From Warburgia ugandensis (taxonomy: Eukaryota > Streptophyta > Magnoliopsida > Canellales > Canellaceae): DNA of 64,000 nucleotides. Both the position numbers and the translations under genes were made by a program. The stretch spans positions 26,361,437 to 26,425,436 of the forward strand of contig CP141138.1 of the NCBI GenBank assembly GCA_035236585.1, read 5' to 3'. The notes beneath the pieces are model-generated. The model searched no databases. It saw only the letters and a program-made list of their open reading frames with translations, and was not told the DNA's origin. Below, piece after piece: positions 12,465 to 25,084 of this stretch. How positions within the stretch are numbered: the first letter of the stretch is position 1; every line of letters starts with the position of its first letter.

Positions 12465-15301
12465 TTTTCGGTGATTGAAACCGTCTATCCGATCTAGTTC
12501 ATTATGGATTACTTCAAATTCTTCTCACGTTTGATGATCTTAGCCATTGAATTTTCTCTCATTTTGGCCCTTGTACAATTACAAAGCAAATGACTTGCAC
12601 AATTCATGTAGGAGTCCCCTTAAGCTTAAACTGTTTGAGGGTAATTTTATGAAAAGTCAGTGCATTTGGGTTTTACTTGTTTTGAGTGTTTGAAAAAATT
12701 GATGCATCTGATTCTCAACTCGATGAAGCATAAGCAAATAGCATTTAGAGGGCATGAAATTTGGCTGGTAGCCGTAGTTATTTTAGACATCATGAATAGT
12801 TTAGATCCAAAAAAATCATCATTATATATGAGAGTCTGTGTCAACGAGCATCTGCACTTCATTGGGACCCTTCTTTTAAATGTATATTCAAATAGGTTAG
12901 AATTTGGCATGGTTCATCCTTGGCATCATCTACTTGACAGAGGCAAAGGTTTGGATCTTTGAAAAGAGCCGGCCCATTTATATTATTATGAACTATTATT
13001 TTTCTAATGGAAATAAAGGCATCCACCATGTATCCACCATCTAAGTCTTACTTTGCAAATGGTTTTGGAGATTTAAATTGAAGAATTAAGTATTTGAAGG
13101 GAAATATTTTATAGAAACCATGTATTTGTTGTGATTTCACGTTTATAACATGAAAATCTGGTTATAATCTATTATATATACACAATTTAACATATCATAT
13201 TAATTTCACCTAAAAAGTAGACAATGATCGATGCCATTATGTTTTCCTTATGTGCCGCCTACATATCTATTGATTGCTTGGCAAGCAGTTGACATGTTGA
13301 TGGTGACTTAGAGTGGTTTTTCTTGTAATTTATTTAAAAGGACTTCTCTTTTCTTATTCTTCTTCTTCGTGAGTTTGGAAGAAAATTAAAACCCCTCTTT
13401 TCATCATCAAGATTTTGAAAATTCTTGCAATTTCAAATCTTTATAGTTAAGAATCTCTCTTCTTTCCATTAGGGCTTAGAAATCCCTCCACAAAAGAAAA
13501 ATGTGAAGAAATTTCTTCAAAAAAGAGAGCAAAGAAGGAAATGAGGAGATCATGTTGGGATGCTTGATGCTGGATAAGAATTAGCCTATCCTACTAACCA
13601 TCTTCTAATTTATGAGAACTAGCAAGAAGGAGCAAGGAAGCAACAGTTCCTACAAAAAGGAAAGGACTTCTCTATCATTTCGACTTCCCCAACTTAGAGT
13701 ATTTAAGAGCAAGGAAAGGAACAAATGCCTTAACATCAGCATGAGCAAGTTAATGGAAGGAAATGAAATGATTTCCTAAAAAAGAGAAATCATTTTCTTC
13801 CAATCCAACTACTTAAGTAACCAAAAATTTGAGAAAATTTATAGAAGTATCATCATTATCGAGTTTCTTAGAGATAAATGACAAACTAGGTGCCAATTCT
13901 GCCCAAGTTTCTAAGGCAAATGTGGTATCTTCTTCATTACAAGTAAAGCTTGTTGATTAGGATCAACATCTAATAGAAGTAGACATAGAGGGAACTCATG
14001 ACATTCTTCAATCCGAACTTGCTTCCAAACCTATATGTAGAGAAGTTCCTTCTTAATATTTAGTACTTCCTTGAATCCCATCCTTCTCTAAGTTTGTTAA
14101 TAAGAAGCGAAATACACATAGGAGTAAGCATGCATAAGTAAGGGTTCAAAAGAATAGATGCAAAGGGAAGCACAGTAAAGACGTTGAATAGGAATGATGG
14201 TTTAGTCGTTTGATTTAAGTAGTCTACTGAAATAAAGTTGTTTGTATAAAAGTTGTGCTTGTTCTAGAGCTTTTTGTTTCAATCGGAATGATGAAATGAA
14301 CTTTGTTTTGCACTTGAAGATTGGGTTTTAAGTTGAAGGGTTTGTGTTTGAAGTTGGATTTTGGATCTTTAAAGGTGGAACATGAACAATTATCTAGTTC
14401 TATGCTATTTAGTCTTGATTTTAATTGGTTAGTATTTCTTAGAATGGGATGAGGAGGGATTGTTGATCGTTGTTGCATATGCTTATTAATTTTGAAATTT
14501 GGAATTAAAATTTAGTATTTTGATTCTTCTATGTTTTAGTACTAGCATTTAGTTTTTAAATTAGATTTCTTATAGGATAAACTCCTAAGATCCTTGGGGA
14601 GTGAATTAGTTTCTAAAAATTTATTTTTTCTTTCAAAGTTTGTTCCAAATTTATATGTTATTTAATCATCTAGTGGCTTATTTTTAGGGTTTTACTCGAT
14701 TTTGTGGTTTATCCAGTGTAGAATCTACAATGTCAAATTATATTCCAAGAAACAATGTGTGAGGTAGGAATTCTTGAAGTTAGGAGAATTTAAGATAGAA
14801 ATCAATAGCAAAGGACCTCATAAAGACATTGAATTTGAACCCATGAATAATAGAATGGGCATTAAAAAGATGAGCAATCTCCTTCTCTGAGAAAAACCTA
14901 TTAATGACTTGGAGAAACTGCTAAGAGAAAGGAGTTGGTATGCCTATGATTCTGGAGGACTCGACCAAAAAGCTAGGTTAGATGGAGAATTTGGACTAGT
15001 TGGATTTGTAGATATGATTATCAATGGATAGTGATTTATAAGTAAGATTATCTATAAACTTCTCATTTTGATAATGACATCCCACAATTTTAAAACAAAT
15101 TAGGGTCAAATGACATATCATTAGGCCGACAACCATGTAAACAAGCCACGTTAGAAAAATGAAACAACATCAGCATTCACCTAACTTTTCAAGTGGAATT
15201 GAGATGACATCTTAACTCATAAAGATATTTGATTAAATCTAAAATTTAGGATACGAATATGAAATCAAATAGTGGAGGGTTTTTCATATAATTTAATGAA
15301 A

Positions 15302-15304
<3 letters not shown>
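12465..15304. other. AT-rich spacer, nothing recognised
   Basis: No coding sequence could be supported. There is an imperfect inverted repeat around 13757-13801 (arms GGAAATGAAATGATTTC and GAAATCATTTTCTTCC), which could be a small hairpin or the relic of a transposon. No family could be named. Confidence 0.45.
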
Positions 15305-15376
<72 letters not shown>

Positions 15377-15388
15377 TATATATATATA
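15305..15388. repeat. (TG)n then (TA)n microsatellite
   Basis: About 71 bp of pure TG (15305-15375) followed by a short TA run. An open frame here that encodes poly-Thr/His is an artefact of the repeat. Confidence 0.97.
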
Positions 15389-16644
<1,256 letters not shown>

Positions 16645-16721
16645 AGAATGTGGGGTAACTTTTTGATTCATATAGCCATTTTTGAATATCTATATCATAC
16701 ACACCATAGGTTATAATTAGG

Positions 16722-17230
16722 CATGTGAAACTTGGACTTACATCTTAGAACATTTAAATCATTCAAATCACATGTAAGAGACGGGACTACATTTTTAGAA
16801 GATTTAAAGAAATCACATCATTAGTCATATGAGACTTAAACTCCATTTTAAAATATTTAAATCAGTCAAATCACATGTGAGAGCTCGGCTTACATTTTAG
16901 CAGCTTTAAGTAATTCACATCATATGCCATGTGAGAGTTGAGCCTACATTTTAGAAGATCTAATCATTCATATATTGGTCATGTAAGATTCAGATCCACA
17001 TTTAAAAGACTGAAATCATTCAAATAATAAACCATATAATATTTGGGCCAACATTTTAGAACATTTAAACCATTTTAATAATAACCCATATAGGACTTCG
17101 ACCCAAGTTTTGGAACATCTAAAGCATTCAAATCATAAGCTTGTAAGAGTTGGGGCTATATTTAAAAGATCTAAACAATTCAAATCATAAGCTATATAAG
17201 ACTTACATCCATATTTTTTAAGAATTTAGA
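16722..17230. repeat. Degenerate minisatellite, period about 52 bp, about 10 units
   Basis: Unit starts can be followed at 16722, 16771, 16826, 16874, 16928, 16980, 17033, 17087, 17140 and 17192. Each reads roughly CATGTGAGACTTGGRCYYACA, then TTTTAGAAGATTTAAA, then ATTCAAATCATA. Spacing is 48-55 bp and units differ a lot. From about 17235 to 17350 similar words appear on the opposite strand (for example GGGCCCAAGTCT), so the array ends in inverted units. Confidence 0.75.
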
Positions 17231-17350
17231 TGTTTAATATACGGGCTCAAGATCTTATATAGCCTATTATTTAATTATTTAAATGTTCTAATGTATGGGC
17301 CCAAGTCTTTAAATGATGTAGATCATCTAAAAATGTGGGGCCCCTTTATA

Positions 17351-18372
17351 ACATAAAAAAAACATGTTCAATTATAAGTTCTAATTGATAAGTATAGTGG
17401 GTAGATTTCGGTTATAATTTTAATAAGGGCCCACATACTATATGTCTTATTGTAAAATGAGTCCTATTAATTTATACAAAAAAATGAGTTGTCAAGATAT
17501 TGCAAGCTTCAAAAAAACTCCAAAACTAAATTTTACAAAATACTAGATATTGAAAATTTTCAATAACTATCCAAAAATGTTAACTTTTGCAAAATCCTAT
17601 GTTCTCTCAATCTACTAATTCCCTATTACTAGTTATAATACTATGTCAGCTCTAAATTAGTATCAAAATACCTAAAAGTACTAGCATCTAAAAAATAAAA
17701 TAAAGAGAAAATATAAATTTGAGTACTTCACATTGTAAAGCCCTCAACTAATGAAAAGGTAGTCAAAGAAGACTCCAAGATACCTGCTAAGTGCTCAAGC
17801 AAAGAAAGTCTTCCTTGAATTTATTGGGCACCTTGGTCTTTTTATATATATATGATAAGAAGGAAATCAAGCAGCATGATCTTTGTTTCCTTGATATTAA
17901 GATGAAAATTGGACACCCTGTTAGTGGTGGACATAAAGAAATAGTCACAAGTCATGAACTCATGTGTGGAAAACAAAATGGAGTAAATGAAAAGAAAGGA
18001 CAAAAACTACATACTTAATTAGTTTGGATGATGGGTAGTCTTAAATACATGTAGATTTGATGAGTCTAAGATCAGGAAAAAAGAAGAAGTTTACAATTAG
18101 AAATAGTACCGTTTAAAGAACTATTTGAAGTCAATTAGTAAAATGCATCTATTGGATGTTAGAGTCATCCAATCATGCTGTTGTTTGGGATAAAGATATT
18201 AAGAGTCATGGAGTGTGATTAAACGAATAAGAACAACCATACATATACAAAAGGACCATGAAAGAATTTTAACAAAACCATCTATGATCTTCTCTTGGAG
18301 TCCTATGTGTTGGAAATATGATAAGGGGATTCCAGCCACTGCGACCTCATGGCAACAAGCTTACAACTTTTG
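17351..18372. other. AT-rich spacer up to the edge of the ClpB4 copy
   Basis: Nothing recognised. The 75-codon open frame at 17791-18018 has no domain and is probably chance. Homology to ClpB4 starts sharply at about 18373. Confidence 0.45.
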
Positions 18373-18568
18373 TGAAGGGTCATCAATGTGCCATACTTGA
18401 GCTCCAAAACATTATGTGAGTCGTATTCACATTCTTCAATTTCTATATCTAAATTGACTCTATAACTCTACAAGAAAGTCAATATATAAATTAACTCAAG
18501 TAAAAAAAGAAAAAGAAAGAAGATTATAACAATGTTAGATTCTAAGTAAGTTGCGAGAAGTCAACCTC

Positions 18569-18905
18569 TTGTTTAATTGATTGAATATGGGTCATGTCCT
18601 TCCATGTTCCAAATGTTCTTCAAGATATTTGCCAATTATTTTGTTTAAGTAACTTCTGGCCTTATTTAAGCAACCATTGATCATTTTCTAGCTTCTCAAC
18701 TATTCTTTCAATACTTCATCTTTGCCATTTGCTAGCTACAAGAACTCGACCTTTTCTTTCATTGATTAAGTTTGGGTTGTGAGACTCTTTATGTACCAAA
18801 TTCTCTTGCATATCATTTTGCTTTTGTTTAAGCAACTCTACTAGATCATCTTCTAGCTTGCTCAAGCGTTCTTTTATTTCTTTCTCCATGTCTTTTATTA
18901 GTAAA
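18569..18905 (-). repeat. Internal duplication inside exon 8 relic of copy 2
   Basis: The 3' half of exon 8 (intact gene 6117-6255) is present twice: at about 18569-18720 and again at about 18729-18905. Both start with the equivalent of the GTCAACCTCTT splice end and run through TTTTGTTTAAGCAAC and CTAGCTTGCTCAA. The first unit is the more degraded. Confidence 0.7.
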
Positions 18906-21900
18906 AGTTTCTCCATCTTTAATTTTAGACTTGTTCTTTTTATCTCATCCAATTTAGTAGGCTTTGACATAATCTCCATTTTCAGCTTTGCTACTACTTC
19001 ATTAACAAGGTTAATGGATGTAGATAAGAAGAGTTACATCTCTCTTTATTAGCAATTTAGCTTATTGGCATAAACAATTTTGGATAAAATGAGGAACAAG
19101 ATAGGGTAGATTTTGCACAAGGTTGAGACACAAAAACATGATAATGTATCTTTATTGGGTAAAAAGCGCTCTTTCATGTGGTGATATGCAAGAATTGCAA
19201 CTGAAACAAGTGCTCTTTTTGAGATCTTATTGCTATGATACAACTCATAAGGTTCTCATAACCCTCAAAATCAGGAGATGGTTCTACAAATGGCTGAACA
19301 TAGTTCACCTACTGAAATATAAGTTATAGTGCTTGGTCTTTTTCATTATATTTCTTGTATTCATCTAATGTTGTTGCTCCAATACAACAAACCTCCCCTT
19401 AGCCTAGCATTGTTTTCAGCAAGTTATTAGAATCCATAGCTTCACTTGTAGCCCCTACAACCATTATAGAAGGAGAAACTCACAATCAATAGGAAATGCA
19501 TAGCAGTAAAAGGCGGTGTAATATGCTAAGGTATGTACTAAAAATGTGGAGAACAACCACGATGTTATATTTATTGTTGTTGTTATTTCTTTTCTATAGA
19601 GGGAAGAATAAACAAGATTTTTATTAAATCATGAATTAAGAGAAGCATACCAATTTACTCTAAATGATGAATATGATACAGCCATAACCATAGACATACA
19701 TAAGAAAATTTGAAACTTGGCGACAAGCAAACCCATAAACAAAGTAAAAAATTTGATAGTATGTGTTTCATATTTGGACATAATTAATACTAGGCATAAA
19801 TAGCAAATTGCAAAATAGAATTGTTATTTCATAAGTATCCATCAATGAGTATTTATGTTTTATTCTACTTAATTTCTATATTTGAATCATAACCAGAATG
19901 TAAGTCTACAAAAAATAGTAGGCTTTAGAATTAGATTATGTTAAAAGCTTCCTACTTTAATAAGTGACAAGAAAAGGTGGCTTCTACAAAATTCAAGAAT
20001 TGATATGATACTATTTACATAAGAAAAAGTGAAGAGTCTCGTATTAACTAAGCATGTGCTAGTAAATATAGATACCACCACAACTATTCAATATTAATCC
20101 CAGTATTATTATCTTTTTTTACTTAATTCTCATCTTGACATCAAACTAGATATCCCAAATAGTGATAAATTTGAAGAAATAGATAATCTTTGCTTTCCAA
20201 CAATCTAGGTTATTAGGTCCACCTAAAATATAAAAATTTCTAAAATTTTAGAATATGCACAACTAAGTATAGAAGGCTTGCAAAATTATGTAGCTAACAC
20301 TATCCTAAAACATCAAAAGGCTCAGAGCACCACAATTGGCAAAGAAAAAAAAAAAAAGATAGATAGGAAATGCTCCCTAGATTGAAAAATAGTCATCATA
20401 TTATTCAATTAGAGGACATCAAGATAAAAATGAAAAATAACTTGTAAAATCTAACCAACAGTGGAGGGACAAAATAGAGAATTACATTTCTTGAGGAAGA
20501 TGGGGTTATAAAGTTTTCATCCCAGATAAATACATGACTTCTTCCTAAACAACTCTTAATATTTCCTCAAAATCTCCATGAGATTTTACCCCTTCACGTA
20601 GAGAGCCCATATTGAGTGAAATCAACTTCTTAGAGAAAATGTGGGAAAATAAAATTCAAATTAAGGATAGCATAGACTAGACATATGAATGATCTGCCCA
20701 AAACTATCAACACTAGAAGATAGAAATTAAATAAAAAAAAACAGTATCTAAATAACTAATATGATGCTCAAGATTTTTCACAATTGCATAATATATAAAG
20801 AAGATAGCAACATGTTCAAAACATAGGAAAGTATATTGTCATACTCTAAAGAATAAGTGATTTCATTGCATGTATTAAATCAAAACTTCTCTTAACTTGG
20901 TTTTGTTGCTTTGACCAAAGATATAACAAAAAATCAGCTAGCTCAATACAATTTCTTGCTTAGACTTTTAAGCTAAAGTAAAGTATGTGAGAGGAAATGA
21001 TAAAAACACATTTGTCTACATAAAGGTCAAATGATGAGTTCAATGTCCAAAGAAACAAAGAGATGTTACAGGCATATGAGATGCTAACAAATGGGTGTAT
21101 GAAATGAAGACACATCACATCTCTACTTAAGGAGGCCCATCATGGAGATGCATTAGAAAAAGAAATCACTTTTAATCATTTATTTTGACCTTTTTCGAAG
21201 GAAAAAAAATTAAAATGACTATCTAATTAGACAAAATTCACTACCTTCATGTTCAAGAGACATTCACGAACATCACCTCTCACAATTTTTTGAGCTAACC
21301 TACAAAATAAATTTCATTTCTTAATAAAAACCTTAAAAATATGCTTTTAATTCAAGGAGATGATGAAAACAATTTAATAAAAATTCCAAATCACTATGAC
21401 AAAGAAAGTCACAACTATACCCAAAATACATCAAGAATATTTCTAAGAAATAAGATTTATGCTAATAAATAAGAGGAAAGAAATAAATTCAAAAATATGA
21501 TTCTTGGGTTCAATAAAACATTTGCACAAATTAAAAAAGGTTGACCTGGGAGACACATAAAAGCATTATATATACTTTCTGCATAATGTTTTCAACACTT
21601 GACAAAGCTAAACAATTGATACTCAAAGCCTCAAATTACATCGAATGATATACCCTTTTGCAATTTTTGTTTTTCCATCTTTAGCTCATTAGCACTAATA
21701 GGCTTGATTTTTTTATTTTTTTTATCTCCTTCTACACGACCTATACTAGTTCTTCTTTCGAGATAATCTAAAAATGGAATGGAAGAAAAAAAAGTCCTAA
21801 AACAACATCAATTCCATTGATCAAGCAAGTGGTTGTATAGAAAAAGAGAGGTGCTGTAATTGTGAGAATGTTAATAACCAACAATTAAATCTACAAGCTC

Positions 21901-23645
21901 CCAGGACTAAGCTTAGTGATTCATAGTTCCATGAATATCCAAAATAGAATCCTTCAATTCCTTTTCACCAAGTTGGAGATATTTGAATAATTGCTATCCC
22001 AACTTCTTATCTAAGTAAAATACCATATCTTAATTGTTTTCAATGTCTTTTTGCGTTGTCCAAGAGGTTCTTGAGATTGTACCAGTTATAAGGCTGATGG
22101 TATCTCCTAGTACCTAGCACGTGAATAAAAAAATAAATTGCAACATCCATTGTTAAATCCAATAGCAGATAACACACCTATATACCTTAGGTTGTTGGAA
22201 ATAAACTAATCAGTGACCAACATAGTTGTTGAATTATCAAGTCTAGCCTGGTAAAAAAAAAATTTCAAGCCAATCAATCCTTATGCTCTAGAAGGGCTTT
22301 CATCAAATGCTCAATTTGTACATATCGTTGCCTGATCAACTTTGCAACTTCTACCACACTAACAACTCCTTCTCGTGCCATCTAGTGAATTTTGATTGAT
22401 AAAGCTAGTAAGATCAAATTCATCCACCAAACCAAATGGAAAACTACCAAGTAAGAGACATATAGATGAAGTAAAGAATAAAAAGATCATTAAAACACTA
22501 ACTATCATATACTTTATCTAAGCAACTATAAATATAAAGGCAATGACTACTTATACATTCATGTAGGTCAAGAACTTAGGGAGACCAATGACCATCACTA
22601 GTTCCATCTTCACTAAGTGCAGATGAAGAATTAGGTAGAAAGATTGAAATATATGATTGAGAAAGATTTAGACTTTTGAAGGAGCTATAAGAGAAGTATT
22701 TCAAAGGATGAAGCCTTTCTTTCTTTTTTTTCTTTTGTATTTTATCTTATAGGAAGTTGATTAAATGGTATTAATTCAAAGACAAATTATGGATATAGAT
22801 GGATGACAAAAGCAAAAGTGCATGGGAGCTAGTGTATATCTATGATTAAAATTGATCAATTTATCAGCCTGAGATAACCCATGCCTCAAAATTCTAATAT
22901 ATTTGTCTAAAAGACTAAGAAGTGGTTATGTGCACATTGTAAGAGAAGGAAAAATGAGAAATTAACTGCTACCAATTTTTTGAATTAGTAAACATAAGCA
23001 AAAGAACTTAAGTCAAACAAATAGTTGCAAAATTGTGCAAATAATTGCATTCTTTATGAAAAAGTCCCTACTTTTGATGCCCTGACTTTTTTACGAACAA
23101 ATCCCAAGTTTCTATAATTTTTAATTTGAAAATTAATTTCAAGAAATTAACATGAGTTTACCTAATAAGACTCAAATTTCACAAATAATTTGTTAATTTC
23201 TCAAATAGTATTTATAGATCTAGTTGAAAATTCAAATGAAAAGCTTAAACTCATATATGAAAAATGTTTTTCCTTCTATTTATTTTCTGAATTTCTCATG
23301 AACATTTTCCAAACTTTACCAATATTTGGCTTGTAGATTTATTCCTAAATTCAGTATACGTAGTAGGCCCACTTTAGTTGATTAATAACATACATTCGAT
23401 GGCCCCTACATTCTATATATCCCTACTGAACAAAAATCACACCAAGCATTATTGAGATGCTAACATCTGCATTTGTTAACATTGAATTTTGGCAGGGAGA
23501 AACGAGTTCTTATATGGGAGAATATCACTGTGCATTATTAATAATAGGTTAGAATATAATAGGGCTCTATATTTTTGAGCGATCCAAACCATCTATCTCT
23601 TAATGCTATGGATGGACCAAGCACCTAGTTTTTTGTTTTGGAAAG

Positions 23646-23681
23646 TTACACACACACACACACATGCATGCATGCACAGCT
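23646..23681. repeat. (CA)n(TGCA)n microsatellite
   Basis: A CA run followed by several TGCA repeats, within intron 1 of the decayed ClpB4 copy. Confidence 0.85.
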
Positions 23682-24779
23682 TCAAAAGTGAGAGACTCCT
23701 CCATGTAACATGTATATTTCCGGCCAAGACTTATCAAAGGCTTAGAATCATCCAAAAATTAGGAACCATTATCATCTACTTCATAAAATTTCTGCCTAGG
23801 AAAAAACCAACTTCTATGAATCAATACCCAAATAAATGTAGGGAGAAGCAACATTTGAACCTGCACCATGCTTCCTTCGTTGTAAAAAAATGGATTGGAT
23901 GAATGAAATCATCACTAGGAATCCTTTTGAACTTGAGGAAGAGAACTCTTAAGTGTATTGTTTGCTTTAGTTCCATGTTTGATTTTGGTTGGAGAAGCTA
24001 TAGAGAAATATGGCTTGATGTTAATAATGTGTGAAGGGAAATCTATGGCAAGCATGGAATTTGAAAGCAAGGATTGGTTTTTTTCGTAGGGACATATAAG
24101 GAAGTTGCAAGTCTTGTCGTTATGGTAGCCATGTATTCTCTCTCTAGCAAGCTTGGGGAAGGGCTAAGAAAAATGTTCCTTATTTTGTGTCTACATTGCT
24201 TTTGAAGTTCTCTTTACGTGAGCCCTGTTCTTGTAATTAGGAATGAAGTAGTTTTCCAATGTTGTGTCTTTTACATTCATCTATACTATATATTTTAGAG
24301 AGAGAGTGAGAAAGAGATGCAAGTAAGATGGTGCAATGAGGAAAGAAATTAGGAGGCTTGGTGAGAAAGCATAGGAGAGAAAAGAAATAGAGGAATGCTA
24401 CCCTTAGAGAGTTTCCTAGATTGTGGCTCTCTTTGGTATGAAGAGGATAGACCTTTAGATGATTAGATGCATTCATCTTCTTGCTCTAGCCCTATAACTC
24501 TTAAATAAAAAGTCATCGTGATTGGGATGACTCTAGCAAGCATCCTACTAGAGAAACTTAGACAATTTTCTTTAAAGTTTCTATCATCCTTTTTTGTGAT
24601 AAAAAGATGTTAACTAGCTTGCTAGAGCTATACAATCCACATGTTGCTTAAAACTACTAAATACTCAAAGCCATATCAATCAAATGAAGGGTCTGATCAC
24701 TCAAAGGTGAGCTCCTTCCAAAAAAGTTCACAAAATCATCTCTCACTACCTCTCAAAACAAATTACTTAGTATAAGTGG

Positions 24780-25079
24780 TTCTTGAGATGAACAAAGCTT
24801 ACATGATATGAGATGATATAAGATCTAGTGTGAGATGACCAAGCATGAGATGAAGTGACATGAGTGAAAATTTAACTTAACCGCGACTTAAGATGAGATG
24901 CTTTTCATCTCAACTCATCTCAAGCACCATTAACAATGTTTTTTTAAAGGAGATTTTATTTCATCTCATCTCAGCTTAAGCACCACTAACAGTGGTATGG
25001 CCCATATCAATATCATATCATGCTAGATCATCTCATCTCAAGCACCACTAACCATATGCTCTCCAATTATCTCATGGCA
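24780..25079. repeat. Repeated CATCTCA / AGCACCACTAAC motifs, possible MITE relic
   Basis: The words CTCATCTCA followed by AGCACCAYTAAC occur three times (about 24912, 24966 and 25030), and reverse-complement words (GAGATGA) are dense at 24785-24905. This mixed orientation suggests a decayed inverted-repeat transposon into which the solo LTR later inserted. No family could be named. Confidence 0.4.
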
Positions 25080-25084
25080 TGCAA

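Larger units (their letters stand above)
18373..24150 (-). pseudogene. Decayed unprocessed ClpB4 copy (copy 2)
   Basis: Relic of the neighbouring ClpB4 gene, from within exon 9 (equivalent of 5940) to exon 1. Relics in order: exon 9 5' end 18373-18473, exon 8 about 18569-19019, exon 7 about 19147-19462, exon 6 half about 20533-20631, exon 5 about 21242-21300, exon 4 about 21650-21770, exon 3 about 21905-22115, exon 2 about 22190-22405, exon 1 about 23856-24150. Introns are kept, so it arose by DNA duplication, not retroposition. Stops and frameshifts are everywhere. The Walker B half of exon 6 and the middle of exon 4 are gone, and exon 8 carries an internal duplication. Exon 10 and most of exon 9 (NBD2) are absent. 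Short fragments still read like ClpB, for example ERFLPNKDT in exon 7. It cannot make a working disaggregase. Confidence 0.9.

Noticed and set aside
18716..19243. ClpB-like open frames that might be a small separate gene
   Set aside because: They are surviving pieces of exons 8 and 7 of the decayed ClpB4 copy, out of frame with each other and without the other exons.
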